Shown piece by piece: positions 11,818 through 23,993 of a stretch of 64,000 nt of DNA. This DNA comes from Kudoa neothunni (Eukaryota > Cnidaria). Below the pieces are notes generated by a model, which was not told the DNA's origin, ran no database searches, and saw nothing but the letters and a program-made list of their open reading frames with translations. Made by a program: the position numbers and the translations under genes. The stretch covers positions 9,238,001 through 9,302,000 of the forward strand of contig OZ199839.1 of assembly GCA_964304625.1 (NCBI GenBank), read 5' to 3'. Position 1 is the stretch's first letter. Every line of letters starts with the position of its first letter.

Positions 11818-13675
11818 GCAGAGCATAAATATTCTTATGAGTTTATAATATAAAATTAGATTATTCACAGTAGAGCTTGTATGAATGACGGAACATCACC
11901 CGATCGCACGCACGTAGGATATAGACTGTTAAATACAGTTTTAATATTGATTCATATAGGTTAAACAAGAGTGCAAACGCCAAGCTTTACAATTTTGTAA
12001 TCGATGCGACGGTTGTAAAAATCTCGTCATAAAATTCTTTGATGGTCCTTAAATTATTTCAATATTATATTCTATGTCAAATTAATACTCATGTTCGACG
12101 ATATTTATTTAGATAAAATGAAAGATAAAATGATGGAAAGAAACAAAATATTAGAACGTAGTTTTTATCAGTACTTTCCAATAATATTAATTATTTTTGA
12201 AAGAATTTGACAGACAACATTCATATTTCCCACCAAACAAATTTTATCGTCACCACTGAAACTATTAATACTCCATTGATAGTAATTAAAAAATGCCACA
12301 GTTACTTCAGACTGTTTGCAAGTTTATCTCAAATTATATATAGAATGGCAACTTATAACTATATTGCATACAAATTGGATGTTTCGTTCTTTGGTAAAAA
12401 TTATTTGGATTCAAAACAATTTTGTCTGTTTCTCTTACAGTTTGACTTACTTTTTCCTAATGCAATTAATTAGGACAGCTTTCTTTGGCGAAATTGTAAA
12501 AAATTATTTTATTCTTCGTATAGCACTTAATAATTTTTATTGAACATTATAATGATATTGATTAAATCCAACCCTTTTTTCGTAATTAATGATATTCACA
12601 TTAAAAATCAATAATATCAATATATTCACTTTTATTTAATGATACTATCTAAAACGCGCAATACAAATGGGAAAGTTGTCATATGATCATAAAAATTGAT
12701 CATTGTTCTATATATAGTACAGAAAGTGACCGGTTTTACGTAATCTCCTCGAGACCAGAAAAAAATTATGTAAAATTGATAACGTCTAGTTTTACGCACT
12801 TATTAACGCACGCGAATAATAATAATATAAGCAAATATTTAATATAATTAAATTTCATACATTTAAGAAACAAATATTTTTTCCCACATAGAAATAAAAT
12901 AATTATTTTGACCACAAAAATTCGTCCGAATATTCTGAAATTTAGTTTTCACCATCGCAATCATGATCGATCGATCGATCTTTTTTTTCAAAATTGGATA
13001 ATTTTATAAACTCTATTTGGTAAATTCAAAAAGGAAGATTATATTCTATTTTTGTTCAATCATTTAAAAATTTGATTCATTTTTTTAAGGCGCAATAGGG
13101 ATCGGATATGGAGGATATATTTGGTGCTTTATAGCAACAAATTTGGCTGCTTTTGGGGAGATATTATGGATGTATTTTATTATTTCATACTTCGATTTGA
13201 TTTGATTTTTTCTCATTTCATACAATTTTTTCGAACATTAAACAAAGTTCATCCATTTTTTCAAAAAGTTCCAAAAACAGTGCGTATAACCAGCAAGTAA
13301 CGTGACTAACAATATGGAAATTTCTTCAACTTACTAGATTATTTCTATTTAAATTCTTTAATCTTCCAAATCACTCGTAAATTTACAACCTCCAAGCAAA
13401 ATGAGATAGAAATATATCACATGTTTTTTGACAAAAAGATTCAATATGTATAAAAATAATTTTATAATAAATTTTAGAAAATTCTATGGAGCAACTTTGG
13501 AAAAAATGGATAAATATTCTATGATATTTTCGAATGCGCATGCGCACGAATTGCGTTTTATTATTATTTATTTAATAAACAAATGGCATAAAAATAAACC
13601 ATATAATATTGTAGAATATATCTATATGAGCTAAGGTATTATAATTGGCAATAAAGAACAAAATAACAAAATCGA
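11818..13675. other. Mostly gene-free; a dispersed repeat and a TGCGCATGCGCA site
   Basis: Coding-like open frames at 12207-12473 match nothing I know and are not called as a gene. A dispersed repeat lies at 12622-12812 (own entry). A perfect TGCGCATGCGCA palindrome is at 13535-13546. The left end of the PiggyBac element that starts near 13.7 kb was not located here. Confidence 0.45.
12622..12812 (+). repeat. Dispersed repeat copy 1 (GTTTTACGCAC end)
   Basis: 12627-12722 matches 18261-18361 closely: both carry TTTAATGATA..ATCTAAAACGC.CAA, AAATGGGAA.GTTGTC and CATAAAAATTGATCAT. This copy continues right to TAGTTTTACGCAC (12791-12803). Copy 2 instead keeps a left end with GTGCGTAAAAC. The two ends are inverted complements, as in a short nonautonomous DNA transposon of which each copy has lost one end. 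Confidence 0.6.
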
Positions 13676-15632
13676 TCATTAATTAAGACAATTATCACTA
13701 ATGTTTCTGAATGATCTTTACAATACGGAGCTGAACAAACTGAACATTTTAATGAAGTTTTCCGGTTTTTTTTTTATGTCACACAGCTCACACGTTTTAA
13801 TGGAGCTACGTCTATTGTCACTTAGGTGGTGGGTAAAATGGAAATTCCAAGTTGGTTGTTTCTCTCTTTTCTTGAAGCCAAAGATTTAGCCAGCTGACGT
13901 ACCATCGACTTCTGAAATTCTCTTCTGCTTAGATTGGGCACCTTGAATAAATCTTTATAAATAGGGAATGCATTAATTGGGGAAATACCTATCATATTAA
14001 AGAGAACAACGAGGGGCCAGAGACGGGTAAATCTTTTGACGCCAACAGATGTTAACAATCTTGCGATTGTGTCAACACCCCCTTTGAGTTTGTTATAATG
14101 TATTATTATATCAGGTTTAAAAGGATCTTCAGATGACGTTTGAGTATTTGAAGAAGATGTACGCAGAAGATAGACAGGTTTAATTTTTTTAGGTAAATAC
14201 CGTAATATCATTATCTTGCCATTAAATACAAAAAGAGTAGAATTAATAGGAGAATCCTTTTTAGAGTGAAAAAAGGTGGAATATCCTTCTTATTCGGCCG
14301 AAGCGTACCAATCAACGTTAGTTTTTCGGTCAGAAGTTCGTCCGCTAATTCAACAGATGTGAAAAAATTATCACAGATTTAGATCCGCCCTGAATCACGG
14401 AGTGGTTCCATTAATTTTAATACCGTATTCTTCCCGACATTTGCAACCCTGTCGTCACATTGTTTTTGTTTTCCCAAGTAAACATCGAAGATGTAAATGT
14501 ATGTTGACGTGGGATCAACCAATAGAAAAAATTTTAAACCGTATTTTGAAGGTTTACTATGCACATACTGTCTAAAAGGACAACGACCTATAAATGATAC
14601 TAGTTGTTCGTCTATATAAACAACTTCATACGGACGGAAAAAGCGAGGCAATAAATCAACCCAATGATTAATGATTCCAGAGATCGTGTATATGACAAAA
14701 TTTGTCATCTTTTTTTCTGGTTTTCCTATTTTCTCTATCATCAAAATGAAGAGCTCTAGTAATCTGTCCGAATCTATTTAAAGAAAACAGATCCCTATAA
14801 ATCTTCTGTCTCTCATTGACTACAAATAACTCTGATATCGGCTCCTCATTATCTTTATGGATTCCCATGAGTAACATGCATCCAATAAACCCATCTAATT
14901 CAGGTTGATCTAGGGTTTTCCAATTACTTTGAAAATTAATTTACCCAAATTTATTTGTAAAACTGAGGATAATATCATATGCCTCCTCACTGAAAAATAA
15001 TCTAAATGTGTCAATCATTTCGTTCACATTATTAGATTCAAATGGAGAAAAACCAAGACGAGTATTCATTATATTTCCGGCACTCGTTTTAGAGGGTACA
15101 GGTTTTTCGGCCATCCATAAATGATCATTTTTGTCAATGAAGGACTCTCCTAATACGCGGGTATATAAATCGAAACTATCCGACGAAACCCCATCATTAT
15201 GTAAACAATCGATATCAGAACTTTTAAAATCCATGTAGCTATCGCCGTATTCACTGGAAGAAGACATATTATCGTTTATTTTTGCGCGAGCCAAGTCTGA
15301 AATTTGGCGGAATATTTACTCGTTTTTAAAAAAATTACACCATAAAATTTTCTGAAATTTGTTGTATAATTATTTTTCTACATATTGAACTATTTGATCC
15401 AAAAAAAACGTGGGGTAGATTTTTACCCCATTTTACTTGGAGGGTGTTTTTGCATTAACCCTTTAAATATTTATTTAAAAAATGTTATTTTACGTTCATC
15501 TACAGAATTAACAATTAAAAAAGATTTGATGGAGTATCAACAATATTGGATTCCTCTTAATGTCATAAAAGTGACGACAAAACCAAACCCGCTTGGGCTA
15601 GATATCTCTCCCATTTTAAATTAGAAGGTTAA
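13676..15632 (-). mobile_element. PiggyBac transposon copy with transposase frames
   Basis: Reading on the minus strand: an acidic N-terminus (15294 downward, MARAKINDNMSSSSEYGD); a middle with FESNNVNEMIDTFRLFF and LDGFIGCMLLMGIHKDN; then VYIDEQLVSFIGRCPF with the first catalytic Asp (about 14604), CDNFFTSVELADELL with the second (about 14378), and KLKGGVDTIARL with the third (about 14074). The tail past 13822 shows the cysteine-rich C-terminal domain (CELC, CSVCSAPYCKDH) down to about 13680. All three catalytic aspartates are visible, but the frame changes several times, so it does not look functional. The right end, 15411-15632, has two GGGG..CCCC-type boxes and ends against TTAA (15629-15632). 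The left end was not found. Confidence 0.85.
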
Positions 15633-15649
15633 TTTAGAAATGAATTCGC

Positions 15650-16140
15650 GCTATATACCCTCTAAAAATTTTAACGAAAATTCATTTACTTCGATCAACC
15701 AAATATGTGCCAAATAAATCATTTCAATATACCTTGACGGAGCCATCCTTCCACTCTACGCCTCATAAACATTATAATTTTGATAAGGTGATCCATATTT
15801 TACTCCCAAATAAAATATTTCTTTTAATTCAAGATGATCTACAGTTCGCGAAGAGTGGTAATCGTCGACCATAAATTCTGCAGTCGTCTCTTTCAACTGG
15901 TCTTGTGATCAGTGCTATCTTCAACTTTAGTCTTCGCAACCTGTTCAACATTCATCTGTCTGTTTAAAATTGAAAGTTTATGAACTTTTAAATTATCTGT
16001 ACCAATTAAGAATTCTTCAGAGTTTGATAGCATGTTTAAATATAGTATGAGATTTTTATAAGCAGTCTTTCTATTTAATGAGTGAGAAGTTTTCCCAGAG
16101 ATAATGATCGACAGCATTTGTGTTCTCAACTAACCCAATA
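15650..16140 (-). other. Unrecognised coding-like stretch
   Basis: Just outside the PiggyBac right end, the minus strand has two adjoining open frames of coding character: 16129 to 15893 (..ILYLNMLSNSEEFLIGTD.., QMNVEQVAKTKVED) and, overlapping in another frame, 15908 to 15655 (DQLKETTAEFMVDDYHSS, ELKEIFYLGVKYGS, one internal stop). A donor-like GTATAT follows VEWKDGSVK in a third frame near 15730. It could be part of a decayed host gene or another element. No family recognised. Confidence 0.3.
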
Positions 16141-16787
16141 TTTTTTTCAGCAAGAAACTTCTATCAATTTTTTAAAATTGCGTTATTTTGAATTTTTATC
16201 TAAATAATTGGAACACTTAGGGCTGACATTATTTCCGAGTGCCCTAACGTCCGCACGGACACATTAACAATATTTGTTCGACTAACTTTTGTCTTAATCC
16301 AATTTAATGTTGTCCATTTGCGCATTAATTTTTTTATTTTGTTAATAAGAAGTAGTAAAGCTGTGTTGCAGGGACAAATCTATTGTGGTTTATTTCGGAT
16401 ATATAGACACTAATTTCATTAAAATTATTCGTAATTTTTCACTTATGATAGTTTTCGTTATTTTTGACCTCCTTGAATGATTTCAATTTGAACATAGCGA
16501 ACTGTAGTCGCTAAAATTATGAGAACTAAATGATTATTGTTTATTTCTTTCTGTGGACTAATTGAATGGATAATAATATTTGTTAATAGTTTTAAGGGAT
16601 TTATCAACAAACAATGTTCAAACCCAGAGAAAGACTGAAAAATTCATGAAAGTTAATATATTATTATAATTTATCTTCATTGGTTGAAAGGAATAATCCA
16701 GCGGAAACCCATTCATAAATACGATTGTTATATAATAGGATAGAATCTTCAATCGGAATTTTCTACGCCCGTTCACAATAAAACAAC

Positions 16788-18135
16788 ATGATTCCTATGT
16801 TTCTAGTATTAGTCTCCGTTTTTTTAAATTACGCTTTATTGGGTTATTTTATTATTGTTTTTTATAATTCTATATTTTATTAGATATAAGGTTAACAGAT
16901 TATGAAAGTACTAACTCAGAAACAGCAGTAGATGGTGTACAACCAACTACAAGATTTAGGATAAATAAAAGCAACGCTGAATGTGAAGAATTTACCTATT
17001 TTGGTTATGGATCAAGTTTCAATAATTTTAAGTCGATAGAAGAATGTAGAAATCACCGTATATTCAAATAAAATAATCATTATCGATTAATAAATTGTAG
17101 TGGTTGCATCTCCTTTGGAAATGCTCGAAGCATGTAAACATCCTTTAGAAAATTATCCTGAATATCTCTGTAATAAAAACTCAGCGACATCTAAAAGATT
17201 TTTTAAATATAACCCACAAAATATTGACGCTGATAATGGGACCATCACCCCAGAATATTACGAATGTAGAGGATTCTTGTCAAAAGGTTGTGAAGTGTCA
17301 AATTACGTGTTTGGAAATAACGCTGACTGTACAAACGCTTGCCTAGGTTTTTAGTTATCAAGAATATTTCTTACATTTTTAATAGCAAAAAGAAATGAAA
17401 TACCTAATGTGTTTGATTGTATGGTTCCTCATAAATTAACAAATTCGCCGGATGGAGATGAAATGCAGTACGACGTGAGGATAGTTTACAATAGCGCAAA
17501 AAATCAATGCCTCTACACAGCTGTAAACAGCAATCAAGAGAGAGGGATATTCAAGAAATTTGATGACTGTGTCAAAAAATGTGTAAAAAGTGGGAAACAA
17601 TTGTCATTATCTAGATCTTTTAAATCAACTGTAAATAGAACCAACGGGGAAAAAATGGCCATGCAGTGGAGCTCCATATCAAAGCATATGTGAAGGCCCA
17701 GTAGGTCTGAAATACTATTACAACGCAACATCTAAGTCGTGTCTTCCTTTTTATTCTACTGAGTGTAACAAACCAGAGGGAGTGAATCAATTTGATACGG
17801 TAGAATTATGTGCTGGGAAATGTCAAGTTAGTATGTATTAAATTCTTGTGAAAAAATATGACCAAATTGAAATAGTTGACCAAAAGTGGAGAAATACTGA
17901 GGCATTTTGTCTTCAAAGACCTAGTGCTGGAAAGGGAAGACTCGATCTTCCAAGGTGGTACTTTGACAGTGAAAGCAGAGATTGCTATTTGTTTGCTTAT
18001 AAAGGTATTGGTGGGAACAAGAATAGATTCACCATGAAAGAACTGTGTTTGGCATCCTGTAGTCAAACACCTCACCAACTAACGCTTTCACCTTCTCCTC
18101 TATCAAAGGATTATTACAAATCAAACAACGGCTAG
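16788..18135 (+). CDS. Secreted multi-Kunitz protein, six exons
   Basis: Likely a secreted serine-protease inhibitor or related Kunitz protein. Exons 16788-16842, 16884-17057, 17101-17346, 17386-17589, 17639-17830 and 17876-18135 join at phase 1 every time, giving about 376 residues. Residues 1-18 are a signal peptide (MIPMFLVLVSVFLNYALL). Five Kunitz units follow. Unit 1 (to about 76) keeps only a half domain with FTYFGYGSSFNNF and two cysteines. Unit 2 (about 87-157) has all six cysteines but a long first loop. Unit 3 (about 168-224) lacks the second and fourth cysteines. Unit 4 (about 233-289) has all six. Unit 5 (about 302-350) again lacks the second and fourth, yet keeps Arg at the inhibitory P1 position (GKGRL) and the core YFDSESRDC. 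The frame change near 17640 is explained by the 49-base intron 17590-17638. Phase-1 introns between units fit domain duplication. Confidence 0.85.
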
Positions 18136-20766
18136 CAGATACGGATAACTGATCATCTGTCAATGATAAATTATGAACAAATATTATATATCGACTGTAC
18201 ATTTGATTATTCAAATTATGTTTCTTTTTAAAAGTGCGTAAAACCCGTCATTGACTGTATTCACTTGTATTTAATGATAATAATATCTAAAACGCACAAT
18301 AAAAATGGGAAGGTTGTCGAATGACCATAAAAATTGATCATCATTCTATATGTAGTATATTGATATAATTATTTACCGCTCAAAATATATCCTAATAATG
18401 ACTTTCTTAAAAAATAATATTTAAATTTTACATTAATAAGGAAAGCCTTATATTAATGATAAAAATAATGAAGTATTAATCATTGACTTATTAGGAATTA
18501 ATTATTTCTAATTTATATTCTAAAAAGTATTTTTTGATAAAGTGAACAATCTTCTCAAATAATTTTGTGCTACATAATAACAAAATTTCACAATTTTTTA
18601 AACTTCATTTCGTAAAATAGTGTACCAATATTCTGAAGCTACATATTTTTTGATATACATATTGATTTATTCGCGTTTATTAGAATTCTTACATTAAATA
18701 AAGCCATTTTATTAATTGTTTAATAGGACATTAATCAAATTTAACTTAATATAAAATTAATGTTACTTAACTTTTATAAAATTTATTAAGTATTAAAATA
18801 ACCATATGATAGTTTTAATATTGTTAATTAATGATTAAATTAGAAATCATATATTAAATATTTAAAGAATATAGTAATATTATAGAGAAATATTCGAAAG
18901 AGAAACCTTTAGTCGAAGATACTTCGTTTTATGATAATATAATATATTTATTTTATGATATACGTTGCATATGATAACACAACGAGCTGCATTATATTTT
19001 TATAATTATTATTTAATTATATAGTAAGGTTGAGAAGATAAAAAGTTAATATCTTATGTAAAATTTTAATATTTATTGTATTAGCTATATTTTTGAACCG
19101 ATTATAAATCTTAAACAAAGTAAAGACAAAATTTAAAGCAAGAGTGAGGATTAAAAGTATAAAATCTAAATCATAATATTTTATACTAAAAATATAAATC
19201 AATTTACAAAAAATTCTAAAAACTTTTTAAAAGAGTAAGTGTTTACTTTAATTAAATAAATGATGTCGTTGTAGAGTGTAATTTTAAAATAAATATAATT
19301 ATAATAAATCTATTAGAATATTTCAATACAAAATTGATTTAATTTGTTTAATGAAGTTAACGAAATACATAATATATTTTTAAAATGATTTTATTATTCT
19401 GTAGTAACAAAATAGTGTTCAACAATAATATGTTTTCATTACAATATATTGAGCATTATTTAAATGTGTAAATAGTTCAATTTTGCTTTTCTGTATGAAA
19501 TTTTAAACTATCGCTTAGCTGAAAATAATGGTAACTTTTAGAGATTTGTATTTATTCATTTTTTATAGAATCCAACATTTTAAACCAAGCGAACATAACA
19601 CCACATATTTGTTATGGATATTTAATAAAACCCCAATGTGACCATTCTGACAGTAGAAATAATTAGATATATTTTTTTAAATAAGGAATATTTTAGATTT
19701 CTTTCTATTTTTATAAATAATCATCTGTAAATTTTTATCTCGGTCTTCTGAAAAGAAATTTAATTTAATGATTATTGAAACATATAATATAATATTATTT
19801 ACTTTATCCGTTTGTGATATTATAATCAATTGCATTATTAACTAATCGCATATAATATTACAATATGATACACATTGTCATATTGAAAGTTTTCTAAATA
19901 TGATAAAAGAGCCAAATTTAATTTATTTTTTAGTAATAATAGATATATTAAGATAATTTTGATTATTATATTTTTATAGATAAATTTGTAGATTAAAATT
20001 TACAAAAATTATTTTAATAATAGCATATAAGTAATTAATTCAGTTAATATTCTTTCTTATTTTCAATAAATTTAAAAAGCTATTAATGTTCTTAAGTTAT
20101 TTTATTGTAATTACATTACATATTTTTATAATTAAAATTTATCATGATTCCCTATCTAGTTAGATTATATTGATATTTTTGATTATGAACACAATGCTCC
20201 GAGTAAACTGGAAACCATTTTTGGGGATATGGTTTCTTTCAGTATTGAACGTTGACAATAGTTATAAATGTTTGTTTACACGGTGCTATCAATTCGATAA
20301 TTATTCCCTGATTTTTGAAAATGGTTGGAGCAACATTTTTCGTCTTATGTATGTATTCTAAAATATGTTCTATTCGTTACATTTTTCTAGTCCAATTCTT
20401 AACAGTACTCACTCAGGCGACTAGGGTTTATTAATTTGTGGGTGGGACTTTGAAATCTTGAATGATTTACAATAGATGGAATGGTCACCAATCTCGCTGA
20501 ATCAATTAACAAGAGCTCTAAAATTTTTGCAAAAGGACAAAAATTTTTTGAATTATAACTCGGTAGTATAAATTCTCATACAAAAATCGAATATCGTGAT
20601 TTAATAGCATATGCTGATCAAAAATATAAGCGAAAATATTCCAAAATATTACCACCAAAATACATTAAAATTCTCTAAATGCCCTGAACAAGCACGTTGT
20701 TTGAATTGGACAAGTTAATAAATTCAGTATTATAAAAGATGATCTATTTTAGTCACGGAATTTAAA
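18136..20766. other. Gene-free stretch
   Basis: Very AT-rich. It holds dispersed repeat copy 2 at its left edge (18233-18361) and otherwise nothing I can support. Open frames at 19017-19202 and 20170-20361 look like chance. Confidence 0.5.
18233..18361 (+). repeat. Dispersed repeat copy 2 (GTGCGTAAAAC end)
   Basis: Starts GTGCGTAAAACCCGTCATTG (18233) and then matches copy 1 at 12627-12722 with scattered substitutions and a few small gaps. The end of homology is near 18361. It lies about 100 bases after the Kunitz stop codon, so it may fall in that gene's 3' UTR. Confidence 0.6.
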
Positions 20767-21125
20767 ATGTTTCCAGTTTGCGACGCATGTCAGGTAAAAC
20801 TATAAAATATTATATTTTATCAATTTTCTAATTGCATCAATTAAAAGATAGTTGTTTTTAGCAATTGCGTACATAGACAAAGATATCCTCTTAACAACTA
20901 TGTAAATTGTGTCAGGCGTTAGATGTAAATAATTATTTATAGGTGCAGGAGCGTTGTGATTACGAAGCATTTGAACAATGCCATATTATTAAAGCCTGCT
21001 TAAAAATATCGCTTGAAGAATATAATGGTTTTAAAATTTATTTAAAAATAGATCTTTTATAAGAAAAAGTTGAACGAGAAATATTATTTAGATTTATTAA
21101 AGGAGAAGATTACACGCGATCCTGA
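20767..21125 (+). CDS. Possible small three-exon gene, cysteine-rich
   Basis: Not recognised. Exons 20767-20793, 20943-21027 and 21064-21125 join in phase to about 57 residues: MFPVCDACQ, then VQERCDYEAFEQCHIIKACL, then EKVEREILFRFIKGEDYT. Six cysteines fall in its first 30 residues. The first intron (149 bases) is longer than most here and contains an earlier acceptor-like TTTTTAG, and the last exon is also open in a second frame, so the 3' half is doubtful. It may be a decayed or wrongly modelled gene. Confidence 0.3.
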
Positions 21126-23313
21126 ACATATTTATGGTATCTTTCAAAATTAAAATTTTTACATTTTTTGTAGATGAAAGAAAATTCCAGCCAATTCGCT
21201 CAACCGCTCATTATCACAATAGAAAACTCGAACGAATAAAACATCACATTAATCACACAAAATAAAATTGATTACGGTTTAAATGATAGATTTTAAACTC
21301 TCAGATTAACGTTTTTCGTCAATTTTTGTTTTTGGAGTCAAATTAAAATAAATAAAATAATTGATTCAATATAACAATATATTTGAAACAATAAATATTT
21401 CGTGCTAAATCTCGTTATAACGTTAAAATATATTCAAAAAGTTATAATTTTTAAATTAATTCGAGAAATTTTTATATTTTAACAAATAGATCTATCATGT
21501 AGGGTAGGCGTCACTGAAAAATGATAAATTTAAAATTATTCCTAACAACCTTCGTATATAAAATTAAATAATTTTTTTTTATCTAAATTTATACAACTTA
21601 ATCATTAATTCTCTAAGATCAACGAAAACGACCACCCACCAATGACTTTTAGGGTTCAAAAGATACCAGTTTTTTATTTGACGAATTAACCCAATAAATA
21701 TAGATATATTAACTAATTCAGTTTAAAAAATTTCTGTTGACTAAATTGGAAGAAAAGAGCCGAACATTTGTTTAATTAATCCGTTATAATCTCATCGGTG
21801 TTGTGTCGGGTTGTACCGTAAATGATCGTCACATAAAACCGTTGCTGAATAATTTTAAATTGTTGAGAAATAATCAATTCAAGTGAATTGACTCAATGTT
21901 TAATATTTTTAGTAAAAATATTCAGTTCAATATCCTAAATTATTGTTCAAGAGCGTATAGTTACTATGCTTAAATAATGCGACGCGACCCGGCGTTGCAT
22001 TATTTATAAATGAGTGAAACTGATAGGTGCCTTATGGAATTTTAATCTTTTGGAAGTGGATTTGAAGTAGACTATATGGAACTATCTGAAAGATCCACTA
22101 GTGAATCGATGGAATATGGAAATACTGAAGACTCAATAATCAGTAGAAGTGGTATTATGTGAGGTTTTAGAAATCCCCACATAACATCATGAATCAATGC
22201 AGAAAATGCGACGGAAAATCGCCTGCCATTACCTTCTATTGTAATCTGTATGTTAGATTGCAAAAATCTGTCACAAACAATCTGTGAATAAATAATAAAA
22301 TATATCGATTTTTGGAAGATTTCATATAAAAGATGACTGAATTTGATTATTAAATATATTCATATAAATTATGTTTACTTTCTCCGATTCAATGAATTCA
22401 TTTTTTATATGTAAATTAAAGTTTACCTTACCTATTTTAATTAACGGTCACGTGTGAATAATTATATCCCTACGCAAAATAAAGATTAATTAATTAATTT
22501 CATATTTCAAAATTTTTATGTGATTAATATGAATAAAACTTGTGGAGCTACATTTTTATTTATATTTAAAACATATTGACCAAAAAACGTCGATGGGTCT
22601 TTTGAACCTCCAAAGTCCTTCGACGATAATATTTTTTTCTACATCTAATTTCTATTCACCCCCCTTAAAATTTTTAGAGAACGAACGATATTGAAAGTTA
22701 GGAGATTAGGCAGAATTTAACGAATTTCTGTTTATTACATACATACATACATACTACTGGGTAAATTAATTATGGTTAGGGTTCCAAAAGACCCCTAAAT
22801 CCTTCGAGGGTTAAATATGTATGTATGTATGTATGTTATTATATACGCCCATCAAAATTGCGCTAAACCATACGCAGCTTATTATACACGATTTTTCCCC
22901 GAAATTCCAAGATTATTATATGAATTCATTTCCTACTGTTCAAAAATATTACAATTTTTAATACGAGCTCTTTTTATGAATCAGCTTATTGTCAACAATA
23001 AATCACTCTTATTATAAAATACATTATATATGAATATAAGATATCAAATGTTTATTCTAAAATAGCCAAAACTAATAATATTTTCTTGATATCAAGTATG
23101 GCTGATTAAATATTAGACAAGAAATAGCAAAAGTTTATATTTTTACTATTGTTAAATAAAAAATAATGTTTAACACCATCCGACTATTCAAATAATCACC
23201 GATATAAAACATATTATAATTTTTTATTTGTCTACATTAAAGAAAATTAAAATTTAATGCGCAAAAAAAAACAACTTATATAAACATATTTAAAATGAAT
23301 TTCAAAATCAGTA
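21126..23313. other. Gene-free stretch with PiggyBac-type end boxes
   Basis: Boxes related to the PiggyBac ends occur near 21648-21672, at 22592-22630 and at 22774-22814, the last ending CGAGGG against TTAA (22811-22814). The right end sits between a TACA run (about 22736-22754) and a TGTA run (22817-22838) that are inverted relative to each other. A short acidic plus-strand frame (GSGFEVDYMELSERSTSES, about 22056-22168) resembles PiggyBac N-termini in composition only. Confidence 0.45.
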
Positions 23314-23732
23314 TTATTGTTTCTTGGAAAATTCAGTCACAGCTTGAGTAAATTTATCCTCGAGGATTTCGCCAACCTCATACAACTGTTTCAAACCTTC
23401 GACAAGAACACTTTCGGCGGATGCATTTTTGGTTTGTATTCTAAAATTGATTTTATTCTGTGATGGATGTGGAATACAGTAACCACAGAATTCTACTTCA
23501 TCACTATGTAAAAAAAGGATTATCTCAAACAGTCAATAAGAAAATACACACTTTCCACTCAAAACATGTCTCAAAGAATTCCCCAAAGTGTGTCCCTCGC
23601 CGTTAAAAATAAAAGTTGCACAAGTATCATCATCTATTTCCAGAGGATTTCTTATCTGTTAAAAAACAATTAATTCTTACCTGGAAATAAAAATTTTACA
23701 ATTTCGACTGATTTAGTGTTCAGTTGGGTCAT
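23314..23732 (-). CDS. POLR1D: RNA polymerase I and III subunit RPAC2 (AC19)
   Basis: A shared core subunit of RNA polymerases I and III that pairs with RPAC1 in the alpha-like heterodimer. Exons, 5' to 3' on the minus strand: 23732-23700, 23655-23552 and 23503-23314, joining in phase for about 108 residues. Diagnostic matches to the family are EGHTLGNSLRHVL, DEVEFCGY, HPSQNKINFRIQT and a C-terminal helix ending EFSKKQ. Introns are 44 and 48 bases. The first runs past an internal acceptor-like CAG; the longer version keeps phase. At 108 residues it is somewhat shorter than the human protein because the N-terminus is brief (MTQLNTKSVEI). It is divergently paired with the CRAMP1-like gene, 261 bases between start codons. 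Confidence 0.93.
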
Positions 23733-23993
23733 GATAATTCCGCCTTAATTCGTATGTGATCGTTCTGGCGAGTCAAAAATAGGGAACATTTTTCATGATT
23801 TTATCGTTTTCTTCCAACATGTGTTCATCAATTTAAATAATGTGTTCCATGTTGAATAGTAACTAACTTAAAATTAAATTTTCTCATAAAATACGAAAAC
23901 AACTCAATGCGCATATGTTATTTAGGATATTAACGAATAAGCTGACACATTCGATAGAAAGCTCGTGATTGTGAGCATAATTTTCGCATAGTG
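23733..23993. promoter_or_regulatory. Shared divergent promoter of POLR1D and CRAMP1
   Basis: 261 bases between two start codons facing apart, so both promoters must lie here or overlap the genes. It contains TGCGCATA at 23908-23915, half of the TGCGCATGCGC palindrome found elsewhere in the window. Some of this stretch on the minus strand is open (LEENDKIMKNVPYF), but a phase-consistent start nearer the gene makes an extra exon unnecessary. Confidence 0.55.

Noticed and set aside
17590-17638. Apparent frameshift in the Kunitz gene
   Set aside because: A 49-base GT..AG intron at phase 1, like all the others in the gene, explains it.
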